Assembly (NCBI GenBank): GCA_947471745.1 | Contig: CANJKZ010000068.1 | Location: forward strand, 2,027,001-2,091,000 | Length of the DNA: 64,000 nt | From: Closterium sp. Naga37s-1 | Lineage: Eukaryota > Streptophyta > Zygnematophyceae > Desmidiales > Closteriaceae | Direction of reading: 5' to 3' | In this document: positions 32,291-44,961 of the stretch, one piece after another | How positions within the stretch are numbered: position 1 is the stretch's first letter | Layout: each line of letters starts with the position of its first letter | The notes under the pieces: model-generated | The model's database searches: none | What the model saw: only the letters and a program-made list of their open reading frames with translations | What the model was told of the DNA's origin: nothing | Program-made: the position numbers and the translations under genes

Positions 32291-34404
32291 CTTTCTGGCC
32301 TATGGTAAAAATCCCATTACCCTTCCTGGGAAAGGGTAACTGAAAAAAAGCGGCCACCAGTCAGTGCAATCAGGGTGTTTTACCCTGATAACGAGCGCCC
32401 TGCCCTCAACCGCAGACACCGTTAAAACGAGCAGGCAAATTAGTGAAGGGAGGTCCAGTTTGAAAGAGTGCTAACGACAAATATGCTGAGGGAAACATTT
32501 TACACCAAACTGACAAGGCTGCACTGTTCCAGACAGCAGATCAAACTCATGTGATTGGTTCCCGCCAAAATCAATGAAAGATGTTCTACGTGCGACGCCG
32601 CATTTCTGTGCACGACAATCGCAAGGCAATATCTCAGCACGTCCAAGTGATTTGGGCCCAGCTCGAGGTTCAAAGTGGGCTTGGGTGAACAATTATCACT
32701 GCGCTTGATCATTTTTGCTTTGAAGTAATTAGTAGCTTCGTAAGGCATAGACTTGATTTCTAAACTTAGGCCCTCGTGTCATAGTCGCATAAATCGCACG
32801 GTTGCGTAGTATAGTCTGGGCTGAATGTAAGTTTTTCCGGCTGTTTCATAACTCATGCGCTCTTCGTTCCGCCGCCCACGCGATTTCCCTTTCAGTTTAG
32901 TCGTTCATGCGATCGGGGCTCGTCATCTCGTTTCGCCCTCTCGTTTATCCTCGTCGCGCTCATGATCTCCCCTCCCCTCCCAGTCGCGATGTTATCTCAC
33001 CTCTCTCAGCACCGCTCTCTCTATCTTCCCTCCTCTTCCCGCCACCCTCGCTATCTCCCCTCCCCTTCCCGTCGCGCTTGCTATCTCCCTCCCCGTCGTG
33101 CTCATTAGCTCCCCTCTCTACTCACCGCGCTCGTTATCTTCCCTCCCGTCACCCTCGCTATCTCCCCTCCCCTCCCCTTCGCGTAACCCTCTGCGTCACT
33201 CTCTCTAACATCGTGAAAAGGTACGAATTCCCTCACATCGTCCTCCCTGTCATCATTGCCTCACCCACAGTGCCTCCCGTGCCAACGCGGCCTGAAATGG
33301 CCTCCCGTCGGCTTTCTTCGAGTGTCCACTTTGTCGCCCGGTCGCCTGCCCGATGTCAACGATGAAGAATCGTATTTTTCGCAAGACTCTGCGCAACCTA
33401 TCGCACCGCCCTTCCCACGCCGTGGCCGATCCACTGTCCACTCCCGGATGAAAGCGACTCACTTCTTAGCCATGGGTGCTGCCATGTCCTGAAACGGGTA
33501 CGACTCAGTTTCCAGTCTTAACTCCGCTATATAACAAAGCGGGTCCGTTGTCACGTACGCGTACGAGCCGCTGACGCACGTCCTGGACATATCTCCCTTT
33601 GCGTCCTGTTGCCCTCACGGTATCCTATCACCCAGGGGACTCTCCCTACCAGTCTGTCTGCGTTCACTACCTTCTCTCCCTTCTCGTCACCCTCGCAATC
33701 TCTCCGCGCAACCTATCGCCTTGGTATTTCATCTCTCCTCATGCTGCCCTCGTATACTCCCTCCACTCCCCTCGCCCTCGTTTCCCCCCTTCGCTTTCTC
33801 CCATCTCTTCACATCAGCACCTCCATCTTCTCTCTCGCAATCCTCCCGTCCACCATTAGCCATTCGTTTTACCGGTTATCTATTTTCACGCTTCATGCTC
33901 TCACTTCGTCGTTCTTCTACCCCCCCCCCACCCTTTTTTCCCCCTCCGTGCCTTCGTCGCATTTCAGGCCCTGACGTGTATGCTTTGTACGTTCTACTCT
34001 CACAGCCCATGTCGCCCGCACGTAATTATGTAGTGCCATTATCTTCTGCCGTTAGGTGTTTGACATGTACTTCAATTTACCTAGCTGCCTGCTGTTGTTG
34101 AATGAGGAGTATGTCTAGAAAATGCACATTCCAAAGTCTGCGACAACCCTGCACATTCATGCGCCACTTTTCCGACTCCAATCAACATCAAGTGGGTTTC
34201 AAAACACTTCTTGTTCAGTTCGAAACTCGAATTCGGAGGGTGTAAAAAAAGCGAACACAACACCTCACAGTACTGTGACTCTTCAAGTGGACCCAACTAG
34301 AAGTCGGGGTCACTATTTTGCCTGCTCGCTTTAAAACTTACCGCGGCGAAAGCGGGCCATCAACCGCATCGACATAGAAGGGACCAACTTGCTACAAGCG
34401 GGCG

Positions 34405-34965
34405 GTGCTGCGCTGGGCCGATCCAACAGCCCCACACTGTTCAGTCGGCGATGCTGGCGAGTCTGTGAATGTTGCGGACCCTCTATCCAATGCTCCAAAA
34501 AAATCACTCACCGAGATAATCTACGCTGATGCCTTGTATAGGTTCAAATCCAAGTGGTATGAAGCTTACCGTTTGCCTTTGCTAGCCAAAAAGAACTTTG
34601 GTTTGCCTACATTGAAGTGCAGTTTATGCTCGGAGCACGCTCGACACATGCGGCAAGTGCGTGACGGCGAGATCGCCGCAAAGGAGGCTATGGCGCGAGC
34701 AATGTTGGGAGAGATAGAGGAGCATGATGAAATCCAGTACAAAAGGGGGCATCCGGTGGAAAGGAGGTGGGTATACCCGTGGGAAGAGGAGGACGAGGTG
34801 CCGGTGCAGTACGCAGAACATCTGGAGATTCGGCTGCCGGGGAACAGGGAGGAGGCCGCGGTAGACAAGAAGAGGGAGGATTTCAACTGGCTGGAGGAGG
34901 CTATCGAACGGCACGGAGCAGGGAGAGCTATGAGCGAGAATTTTGGTCGTGCGATTTCGCGTTAA
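34405..34965 (+). CDS. 186-residue frame of unknown function in segment S
   Basis: Not recognised. The product opens MLRWADPTAPHCSVGDAGES, is rich in charged residues, and has a CSLCSEHARHMRQ stretch at about 72-84, an acidic patch near 127-132 (PWEEEDEV) and a helical Lys/Glu-rich end. The word NVADPLSNAP resembles the end of gypsy RNase H domains, so a retroelement origin is possible. The second copy at 44962-45516 stays open, with two codons fewer and two residue changes. Three changes, all altering protein, give no sign of constraint. Confidence 0.35.
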   Translation: MLRWADPTAPHCSVGDAGESVNVADPLSNAPKKSLTEIIYADALYRFKSKWYEAYRLPLLAKKNFGLPTLKCSLCSEHARHMRQVRDGEIAAKEAMARAMLGEIEEHDEIQYKRGHPVERRWVYPWEEEDEVPVQYAEHLEIRLPGNREEAAVDKKREDFNWLEEAIERHGAGRAMSENFGRAISR

Positions 34966-36373
34966 TGGCCATGACGAAGGAGGGGGACAACACCGAGGGA
35001 AAGCCGGACAAGGGAGGGGAAGCAGGGAATGCAGCGACAGCAGCTCAGAAGCCGGGAACTGGCCCGGAAGGGCACAAGTCAAAGAAGGAGAAGGGCCAAC
35101 CGCAGCCGGCAGTGGAGGGGAGGAGTGGGTGATGGGGGAAGGTCTGGCAAAGGAGGAAGCGGAAGCACTCAAGGAGGTGCTATCTTGCTATAGGGCAGCC
35201 TTCGCCTATACGTTAAAACATATGGGAAGGTGCAACATGGCAGAAGTGACAATCGAGCCGACGACAGGGATTCTGGTGTACCAGCGGCGGCGAAGAATGA
35301 CACCGGAGGAGATTCAGATCTGTACCGAGAAGTGCCAGGAGCTAATAGAGGCGGGTTTATAAGGAAATCGAACTCGGATTATGCAGCAGCGACGGTGGTG
35401 GCGGCTCGTACATATTTAACCGGGCAGGTATTGTCTAAGCGGATGTGCGGTGACTACAGAGGCCTCAACAAGGTGATCATCATGAAGCGATATTAGACGC
35501 CGGCACCGGATGAGATATTTGACAAACTAGCAGAGGCGATGGTCTTTTGAACCCTGGACTTGCGACAGGGGTTCAACCAGATCCCGATTGCCGAAGCAGA
35601 TAAGAAGAAGACGACGTTCCACGGGGCAGATGGGCAGTATGAGTGGCACACACTTCCATTCGGGTTAGAGTCAGCTTTAGCAGAATTTCAAAGGGTGATG
35701 GACCAAGTGCTGTGCAATGTGCCGAATGCAGCGTGCTACATTGACGATGTGATTGTGTTCAGTGTGGACAGGAGGTCACACGTGAAGGATGTGGAAGCCG
35801 CGCTCAAGGCCATCCATGAAGCGGGTCTGACATGCCACCCAGGAAAGTGCAAGTTCGGGCAGACGACGGTGGAGTACCTGGGGTTTGAGGTGGAAGGAGG
35901 ACGAATCGGGATCCAGCGAGTGAAGGTGGAAGTTTGGACAGGGTGGCAGTACCTGGAGCACCCTGCGAGCTCTGTTGGGCTTCTTGTACTATTACAGGAA
36001 GTTCATGCCGAACTTCAGCAGGAGGGCAACCGCACTGAACCAACTTATGTGGGAGGACCAGAAATGGGAGTGGGGACCAGAGCAGGAGAAGGCAGTACAG
36101 GATCTAACGAGAACGTTCAAGAATGGTGCAGTCATGGAGCTGCCGAAGGCGGATGTACCTTTCAGGCTGTACACCAATTGAAGTAGTGCGGGCATGGGGG
36201 CAGTGCTGACTCAAATGAAGGGCGAAGTGGAGAAAGTCGTGGCGTTCGCAAGCCGAAGCTGCAACGTCGCGGAAGCGAACTACTCTTCATACAAGGGGGA
36301 AGGACTGGCCGTGGTGTGGGCGGTGAAACATTTCCGAGTGTACTTGCAGGGCAGGAAGTTCACAGTGGTTGCG
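34966..36373 (+). mobile_element. Gypsy-H: fragment of a second Ty3/gypsy type
   Basis: Reverse transcriptase is recognised by CGDYRGLNK near 35450, DLRQGFNQIP near 35562, LPFGLESA and CYIDDVIVF near 35740. RNase H follows with GAVLTQ near 36205 and VVWAVKHFRVYLQG near 36312. It is clearly different from Gypsy-1/2. No LTR, protease or integrase is seen. It is broken in several places and old. It meets Gypsy-2 at 36374. Whether the 34405 frame belonged to it is open. Confidence 0.85.
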
Positions 36374-37759
36374 AGGACAAACCGGACCCTGGGCGCCGTG
36401 TCGTTGCTGCGAGGACGCGCCATGGACTGGTGGCGTGTCATCGTCACGAAGCCGGTGGACTACGCGACTCTACCGACACGGGAAGGACAAACCGGACCCT
36501 GGGCGCTGTCGTATTTCGTGGAGGTGCCCCAATATCGCACGTGGGACGCGTGGTGCGCAGGTCTGCGCGCTTGGTTTGAGCCAATTGCAGCTTCGATCGC
36601 GGCGCGACAGAAGCTCCGCACTTGGCGCCAACTCGGTTCCGTCCAAGACTACACGAGCGGATTTCTGGCGCTATGCGAGCAAGTGGGTTACATGCACGAG
36701 AGCGAGCGCATCGACCGCTACATCGGCGGCCTGACGCACGACATCGCTCAGGAAATCCAGCTTCGCGGCGTCACCGACTTTCAAGAAATTCTCGCTATGG
36801 CGGAGAAACTTGACTTCTTCCGCCGACCGAGACCGGGGTCCTACGGAAGCAGCAATTGGGGACATCGGCCTCGTGGGACGAACGAGAGCGCCACGATACG
36901 TGCCATCGCTGCGAATGCCGCTGCCGCACCGTTCAAAGGGCACTGCTTCACGTGCAATCGGCCGGGACACCGTAAGAGTGAATGCCTAGAAAACGCTTAG
37001 GGAAAGGAGGAAGCTGAGCAGCAGAAATAGACCAAGCAGAAGGGAAACGGTGGGAGTCAGTAGCAGACGGGCCCTCTACTGACAGGTCACGCCGCTCGCC
37101 CGACCCAACCGACCCTCACCGAGTGATTGTGCCGGTTCACGCAATCGACCACACCCGGCCGAATAAGGAGGGTACTACGGTAGACAGCCCCATACTGCTT
37201 AGTGGGAAAATCGGGACAGACTTAGTTAAAATCTTCGTAGACGGGGGAGCCAGCCACGGCCTCATCAACACCGCCACAGCACGGAAACTGAAACTGCCAC
37301 TAGAAAGATGCTTACCTGAGATCGATGCACGGCTGGACGACGGCACGCCACTGGCGATACGGGAACGCGTAGACCGGGTTCGGATTCGATGCGGGGGTAA
37401 CTTCACATTTAGCCAGGAAATGCTCGCGACAACCCTCGACGGAACCGACATTTTACTCGGTCGTGATTGGCTGTGTCAGAATGTTGTATTTGTCTAGCCT
37501 GCAGTGGGGTGCTCTATAGCGAGTACAGCCCAATCTAGGGTTTCCTATATGTACTCAACTGCTTGCTAGTGAAACCCCTCCTTTCTTCATTCTTACTTTC
37601 TACTGCTAGTTCTGACATGCTATCAGAGCAGGTCGATCCCCTTGGGTCGATCCTGTGGGTGGGCCCACCACCTCACTGCTTCTGCTGCTACTGCTACTCT
37701 GTGTGTTGCACGCCCCGTGGCGTGCGACGGATTTTTCATCCCGCCGCGCGCTCGGAGCG

Positions 37760-37885
37760 TGCGGCGGTTTTCTGCCCGCCGTGCGCCCCGAGGCGCGCGG
37801 CGGTTTTCTGCCCGCCGTGCGCCCCGAGGCGCGCGGCGGTTTTCTGCCCGCCGTGCGCCCCGAGGCGCGCGGCGGCTTTCTGCCC
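37760..37885 (+). repeat. TRIM-D minisatellite 1, about 3.5 x 36 bp
   Basis: Units read CGGTTTTCTGCCCGCCGTGC followed by GCCCCGAGGCGCGCGG. They lie in the place of the leader repeats of the larger copia copies. Confidence 0.9.
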
Positions 37886-37984
37886 CGTCACTCCGCGCGT
37901 CGCTCCCGGGAGGCGCTGCGACGGGCGACGGGGACCCGCGCGTCGCCCCCCGTCACCCGTCGCGGCCTGCGCGACCTGCGTAGG

Positions 37985-38190
37985 GCCCGCGCACGGCCCG
38001 TACAGCCTGCGCGCGGCCCGTACGGGCTGCGCCAGGCCCGCACGCGGCCCGTACGGGCTGCGCCAGGCCCGCGCGCGGCCCGTACGGGCAGCGCCAGGCC
38101 CGCGCGCGGCCCGTACGGACTGCGCCAGGCCAGGGCGCGCCTCGGGCCGCCTGCACGCGGTTCGTACGGGCTGCGCCAGGCCCGTGGGCG
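37985..38190 (+). repeat. TRIM-D minisatellite 2, about 6 x 30 bp
   Basis: Units are built on CGCGGCCCGTACGGGCTGCG and CCAGGCCCG. CCCGTACGGG inside each unit is a 10-base palindrome, so the array could form a series of short hairpins. Confidence 0.9.
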
Positions 38191-41100
38191 CCCTGTTTTC
38201 TCTGCCCCTGCGCTGCCCGCTGTCCCCCGTGCTTCTGACGGCGCCCCACCCCTGCTGCTGCCCGTTCTCCTGAATTAGGGTTTGGGGGTGGGGGGTATGG
38301 GGGTGCAGTTTCTGTGCGTCGTCCCCTGCTCCTCCTCCTCCTCCGTCTCCCAGTGCTGCAGCTGCCGCTGAGGGGGGTGGGTGTGTGGGAGCCGAAGGAG
38401 TGGTACTAGGGGGGTGACGTGCAAGTGGAGTTAGGAGTGAAGCAGTGGGTGTGTGGGGGGTGTGTGGGACAGTTGGAGGAGGTTGAGCGGAGGCTGCTGT
38501 CTTGTCGTCCGCAGCACCTGTAGTCCGGGGCGCACTGTCCTGGTAGCCCAGAGAGTCTGCTGCGCCTGTCGCCCGAGGGTCCGTTGCTCCTGTAGCTCGT
38601 CGTAGCCCGTGAGCCAGTTACTCCAGTAGTCCGGGGCGCACTGTCCCGGTAGCCACTGTGCCAGCAGCTCCTGTTGCCCGTGTGTCTGCAGCTTCAGCCG
38701 CCGTCTCTCATCTTCTCTCCTCTCACAGTCCCTCCTCCTCCTCACTTGCCCGCTGTGATTACCTCTAGCCTTGCTTCTTATTGTGAACTCCTGCTATACC
38801 TGCTCATTGTGCTGATTACACCCCACTTTGACTATGGGGGTGTGTCAGAATGTTGTATTTGTCTAGCCTGCAGTGGGGTGCTCTATAGCGAGTACAGCCC
38901 AATCTAGGGTTTCCTATATGTACTCAACTGCTTGCTAGTGAAACCCCTCCTTTCTTCATTCTTACTTTCTACTGCTAGTTCTGACAGGCTGCGATGACAC
39001 AATCCGCGAATCGTCTGGACGACGGGTGACTGCACTGTGCGAGTGAACGGTAACAACATCGCCTTACCTTGTTGGGGCTCGCCTGAGTCTTCGTCGGTGC
39101 GTGTCAACGCAATCATGATGAAACGCGCCGTAGCGGCAGGAGCTGACGTGTACGTGGTTGACATTTGGGAAGCCGAGGCAGTAGACAAAGGGGGGGATTT
39201 ACAGAAACTGCTAGCTGACGTACCGGATGACCTGGTAGCACTCCTGAAGCAGTACAGCGAAATATTTCCGGACAATCTGCCGACGGGACTGCCACCTCAG
39301 CGACCGCACGACCACAAGATAGAACTAGAACCGGGAGCACAGTCAACAGTACAGCGACAGTTCCGACTGACCCAACCCAAACTGGACGAACTGAGGAAGC
39401 AGCTGGATTACCTGCTCGAAAAGGATTTTATTCGCCCGAGTTCGTCACCCTTCGCAGCACCGATACTGTTCACTCCGAAGAAGGACGGGGGTTTTCGCAT
39501 GTGCATAGACTACAGAGCACTGAACAGGGTTACCATCAAATCCCGTTACCCCATCCCACGAGCCGATGAACCGATCGACCAAATGCGTACAGCCCGGGTC
39601 TTTTCGAAAATTGACCTTCGAGGAGGGTACCACCAAATCCGCGTCAACCCACCCGACTGCCCGAAGACAGCCTTCCGAACACGCTACGGATCCTTCGAAT
39701 ACATAGTCATGCCCTTCGGACTGACCAACACCCCCGCCACTTTTCAAATGACCATGAGCGACGCCTTCCGCCCACTTTTAGATAAATGCGTCATCGTGTA
39801 CCTTGATGACATACTGATTTACAACCCCGACAGAGCACAACACTTGCAGGACATCGAAGCCGTTCTTAAAATACTGAGTGAGAACCGCCTACTGACCAAA
39901 GCCTCTAAGTGTGAGTTTCTACAGGACCGACTGGAGTTTTTAGGACACATTATTTCAGCTGCAGGAGTGGAAATAGACCCGAAGAAGATCGCGACGATTC
40001 AAGCATGGCACGCGCCGACAAACTTGACTGAGCTGCAGAGTTTTCTGGGGTTCGTCAACTACGTGCGACGGTTCGTCCCCGACATGGCGAAGCTGACTGC
40101 CCCATTGACCGACCTGCTGAGGAAGGGGGTTGAGTACACGTGGGGGGAGAAAGAGCAAGCTGCCTTCTTGGCCCTCGAAGAAATTTTGTGCTCGCCGCCC
40201 GTGCTTCACATCGCAGATCCGCACCGTCCATTCGAGCTCGTCACTGACGCTAGCGACATCGCTGTGGGAGCAGTACTGTTGCAGGACTTCGGGAACGGCC
40301 TCCAGCCAATCGTGTACGAGTCCCGCAAGCTTCACCCGCCCGAATGCAACTACCCGATACACGACCGCGAGATGATGGCGATCGTGCATGCGTTCAAGGT
40401 GTGGCGATGTTACCTCACGGGAGCAGACGTGACAGTACGGACAGACCACCGATCACTACAGTACCTTCGCGCCCAACCGAATCTCAACCCGCGAGAGATC
40501 CGCTGGTTGGACTATCTGGAGTCCAACTTTCACTACACGGTCACGTACAAAAAAGGCGCATCCAACATTGCCGACGCACTCACACGCCCCACCGCCCAAC
40601 TCCACGCCATCCTACTCGCCCAAACCAACCCACTGCTAACAGGTCAATTCACCCACGGATATAGGACCGACCCATTTTCACGACTGGAAATTCACAGCAA
40701 CTGGCAGAAGCAAAATGAGTCTATTACGTAAAAACAGGCACCAACCGCATCTGGGTACCCGCGTACTCACTACTGAGGGAACTGTTACTGCAGGAGGCAC
40801 ACGACGGGGTTACCTTGGGACACTTCGGGGTAGAAAAGACGCGACAGCAGCTGCAGCGGTATTACTACTGGCCAGAGCTGTTGACCGACGTACAGCACCA
40901 TGTGGGCTCGTTTCCTACGTGTAAGGTGATGAAGAGCTCGCAAAAAAGAAAGGCGGGTCAGTTGCAGCCGATTCCACCACCTGAGCGCGCCTGGCAGCAG
41001 GTTACCATGGATTTCGTCACAGGGTTACCTTCGAACCCTGGGGGTAACGACGCAGTTATGGTCGTCGTTGACATGTTGACGAAGATGGCACACTTCGCTG

Positions 41101-42457
41101 CGTGCAAGAAATTGATCGCAGCCGAAGAAACCGCTCGCCTGTTCATCGCAGCCGTCGTTCGACTACACGAAATACCAGCCGCGATAATCAGCGACCGCAA
41201 TACGAAGTTCACCAGCAATTTCTGGAAGAACCTCTGGGAGCAGTTCGGGACAAGGCTACAATTCAGCTCGTCGTACCACCCCGAGACCGACGGTCAAACG
41301 GATTGGACAAATCAGACGATGGAGCAGTTGATTCATGCCACGTGCGACGACCCGACAACCTGGGAGCAGCAGCTGCCGCTGATTGAGTTTGCGTACAACA
41401 ATGCCACGCCAGCAACGACGCAGCAGTCCCCATTCTACCTGAACTACGGGCAAAACCCTACAGTGCCCATGACGCCGAGTCCGGACAACCCAACGCCACG
41501 TGCACAACAATTCGCCGAAATTCTGCAAGCTGCCCGCACCAGAGCCGCTGAAGCAATTATAAAAGCAAATGTCATCGCTAAGCGCAACGCCGACCGCCAC
41601 CGCCGCCCAGTCACATACCAGCTAGGCGATTACGTACTGCTCGACACACAGAACTTAAGACTGCCCGTCGTACCGGAATTACGACCACGTTACTGTGGGC
41701 CATTCCAAATCAGCCACATGATCACCCCAGTGACAGCACATTTACTGTTGCCGATGGACTGGTACATCAGCCATTCATTCCACGTCAGCCTGCTTCGCCC
41801 ATACATCCCAACCACAAGCCAACTGCCTCGTCACCGCCTGCCATCCATGACTCGCCCTGCATCGGAGCCGATCATCGAGCCCGAAAAAATCCTGAGCCAT
41901 CAGATTCGACACCCCACGGGAATCAGGAGGATTGAATTCCTCGTTCGCTGGAAGGATCGCACGCCAACTGAGGATAGCTGGGTGCCCCTGGCCAACATCG
42001 AAAACCACCCTGCCCTGCAAGTGTACTTGAGGAGCCGGTGTTTCCGCGATATACACGCACTCGCGTAGCGGAGGGGGCTTATTGAGGGGGGGGGGGGGGG
42101 GTAGTGTAAGGAAATTTCTCGACATTCCTTAGCGCGCCCTGCAACATCGCGTACATCAGCAGCCATTGTTCGCCCGTTACTGCTAACGGGGCTTCGCCAA
42201 CTTCGCGCGCACTGTTTCACCAAGCCTCGCACTGCTGGCCCGGCCGTGTCGGCCTACGCTTCGGGACAAGCCCGAGCCTCGCAGCCAGCGTAGCACTAGC
42301 TAGCTCGCACGCACCGCGTTACTGTTTGCATGTTTCGCGTATAAATGTTCGCTCATGCCTTCACTCATATTTTGTACTCGTTTGACACCTTAGTGCAATC
42401 CTCGCTACCTCGATTCATTGCACCTGTAACAATAAGTCTGTTTGGGAAGGGTATTTT

Positions 42458-42586
42458 TGTCAGAATGTTATTATCTAGCCTGTAGTGGGGTGTTCTATAG
42501 CGAGTACAACCCTGTTAGGGTTTGCTATATGTATCCCAACTGCTGCTAGTGAAACCCCTTCCTTCCTCATTCCTCATTTCTTCACA
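42458..42586 (+). repeat. Solo LTR, copy 2
   Basis: Duplicate of the solo LTR at 31901-32029 in the second copy of segment S, differing at one or two positions by eye. Confidence 0.82.
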
Positions 42587-42644
42587 ATTTTTTTTGGTAC
42601 ACTTTGAGTATGTATAAATATATTTAGAAGTACATTGGTTCGAC

Positions 42645-42848
42645 GCTTCGTGGCTCAGTTGGTGCGGTTGCTCATTAGATCTGTAAGGTCGCATGTTCCA
42701 TTCTCGCTGTTGGGGGTGTCCAGGGCTCGAATAGTGTTACGTCCCGTTACGGAGCATTCGGTATCAATATAGTTGAGATCGTACCCTGTACAAGTTAGAG
42801 AAATAAATCGTATACGCTGTTTTTCAAAGGGTGAAAAAAAACTTACAC
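42645..42848 (+). repeat. tRNA-like SINE or tRNA relic, copy 2
   Basis: Duplicate of the element at 32088. A-box-like sequence at 42651-42662. Confidence 0.45.
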
Positions 42849-44961
42849 TTTCTGGCCTAGGGTAAAAATCCCATTACCCTTCCTGGGAAAGGGTAACTGA
42901 AAAAAAGCGGCCGCCAGTCAGTGCAATCAGGGTGTTTTACCCTGATAACGAGTGCCCTGCCCTCAACCGCAGACACCATTAAAACGAGCAGGCAAATTAG
43001 TGAAGGGAGGTCTAGTTTGAAAGAGTGCTAACGACAAATATGCTGAGGGAAACATTTTACACCAAACTGACAAGGCTGCACTGTTCCAGACAGCAGATCA
43101 AACTCATGTGATTGGTTCCCGCCAAAATCAATGAAAGATGTTCTACGTGCGACGCCGCATTTCTGTGCACGACAATCGCAAGGCAATATCTCAGCACGTC
43201 CAAGTGATTTGGGCCCAGCTCGAGGTTCAAAGTGGGCTTGGGTGAACAATTATCACTGCGCTTGATCATTTTTGCTTTGAAGTAATTAGTAGCTTCGTAA
43301 GGCATAGACTTGATTTCTAAACTTAGGCCCTCGTGTCATAGTCGCATAAATCGCACGGTTGCGTAGTATAGTCTGGGCTGAATGTAAGTTTTTCCGGCTG
43401 TTTCATAACTCATGCGCTCTTCGTTCCGCCGCCCACGCGATTTCCCTTTCAGTCTAGTCGTTCATGCGATCGGGGCTCGTCATCTCGTTTCGCCCTCTCG
43501 TTTATCCTCGTCGCGCTCATGATCTCCCCTCCCCTCCCAGTCGCGATGTTATCTCACCTCTCTCAGCACCGCTCTCTCTATCTTCCCTCCTCTTCCCGCC
43601 ACCCTCGCTATCTCCCCTCCCCTTCCCGTCGCGCTTGCTATCTCCCTCCCCGTCGTGCTCATTAGCTCCCCTCTCTACTCACCGCGCTCGTTATCTTCCC
43701 TCCCGTCACCCTCGCTATCTCCCCTCCCCTCCCCTTCGCGTAACCCTCTGCGTCACTCTCTCTAACATCGTGAAAAGGTACGAATTCCCTCACATCGTCC
43801 TCCCTGTCATCATTGCCTCACCCACAGTGCCTCTCGTGCCAACGCGGCCTGAAATGGCCTCCCGTCGGCTTTCTTCGAGTGTCCACTTTGTCGCCCGGTC
43901 GCCTGCCCGATGTCAACGATGAAGAATCGTATTTTTCGCAAGACTCTGCGCAACCTATCGCACCGCCCTTCCCACGCCGTGGCCGATCCACTGTCCACTC
44001 CCGGATGAAAGCGACTCACTTCTTAGCCATGGGTGCTGCCATGTCCTGAAACGGGTACGACTCAGTTTCCAGTCTTAACTCCGCTATATAACAAAGCGGG
44101 TCCGTTGTCACGTACGCGTACGAGCCGCTGACGCACGTCCTGGACATATCTCCCTTTGCATCCTGTTGCCCTCACGGTATCCTATCACCCAGGGGACTCT
44201 CCCTACCAGTCTGTCTGCGTTCACTACCTTCTCTCCCTTCTCGTCACCCTCGCAATCTCTCCGCGCAACCTATCGCCTTGGTATTTCATCTCTCCTCATG
44301 CTGCCCTCGTATACTCCCTCCACTCCCCTCGCCCTCGTTTCCCCCCTTCGCTTTCTCCCATCTCTTCACATCAGCACCTCCATCTTCTCTCTCGCAATCC
44401 TCCCGCCCACCATTAGCCATTCGTTTTATCGGTTGTCTATTTTCACGCTTCATGCTCTCACTTCGTCGTTCTTCTACCCCCCCCCCACCCTTTTTTCCCC
44501 CTCCGTGCCTTCGTCGCATTTCAGGCCCTGACGTGTATGCTTTGTACGTTCTACTCTCACAGCCCATGTCGCCCGCACGTAATTATGTAGTGCCATTATC
44601 TTCTGCCGTTAGGTGTTTGACATGTACTTCAATTTACCTAGCTGCCTGCTGTTGTTGAATGAGGAGTATGTCTAGAAAATGCACATTCCAAAGTCTGCGA
44701 CAACCCTGCACATTCATGCGCCACTTTTCCGACTCCAATCAACATCAAGTGGGTTTCAAAACACTTCTTGTTCAGTTCGAAACTCGAATTCGGAGGGTGT
44801 AAAAAAAGCGAACACAACACCTCACAGTACTGTGACTCTTCAAGTGGACCCAACTAGAAGTCGGGGTCACTATTTTGCCTGCTCGCTTTAAAACTTACCG
44901 CGGCGAAAGCGGGCCATCAACCGCATTGACATAGAAGGGACCAACTTGCTACAAGCAGGCG

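Larger units (their letters stand above)
31875..34995. repeat. Duplicated segment S, copy 1
   Basis: Matches 42432-45544 almost base for base, with about 18 differences and a 6-base indel counted by eye over 3.1 kb. Nearly all of the differences are C/T or A/G transitions. The match continues leftward through the gypsy element, so S is the 3' flank of one gypsy insertion that was later copied. It holds a solo LTR, a tRNA-like repeat, pyrimidine-rich stretches (about 32940-33200 and 33650-33960) and one open frame at 34405-34965. No other gene is recognised in 32290-34400. Confidence 0.95.
37474..38986 (+). mobile_element. TRIM-D: 1.5 kb LTR element without coding parts
   Basis: LTRs of 144 bp at 37474-37617 and 38843-38986 look identical. 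The exact target duplication GGCTG is at 37469-37473 and 38987-38991, and the empty site is seen in Gypsy-1 near 25169-25174. A primer-binding site TGCTATCAGAGCAGG follows the 5' LTR, and a polypurine tract TATGGGGGTG precedes the 3' LTR. The 1.2 kb interior holds GC-rich minisatellites and no gag or pol. This is the build of a terminal-repeat retrotransposon in miniature, presumably moved by short-LTR copia relatives. It is very young. Confidence 0.94.
36374..42431 (+). mobile_element. Gypsy-2: near-identical copy of Gypsy-1 carrying TRIM-D
   Basis: It matches Gypsy-1 from the middle of gag to the end at well over 99%. Parts: gag with zinc knuckle CFTCNRPGHRKSEC (near 36950), protease (DGGASHGLI near 37240), reverse transcriptase, RNase H, integrase, chromodomain, a G-run polypurine tract (about 42084-42101) and a complete 3' LTR at 42105-42431. 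No 5' LTR is present. Its left edge abuts Gypsy-H. The 3' flank equals that of Gypsy-1, so it is a segmental copy and not a new insertion. It is broken in a few places. Confidence 0.94.

Noticed and set aside
36374-42431. Gypsy-2 as an independent insertion of the same gypsy family
   Set aside because: Its 3' flank is the same as that of Gypsy-1 for over 3 kb, which only a duplication of the locus explains.
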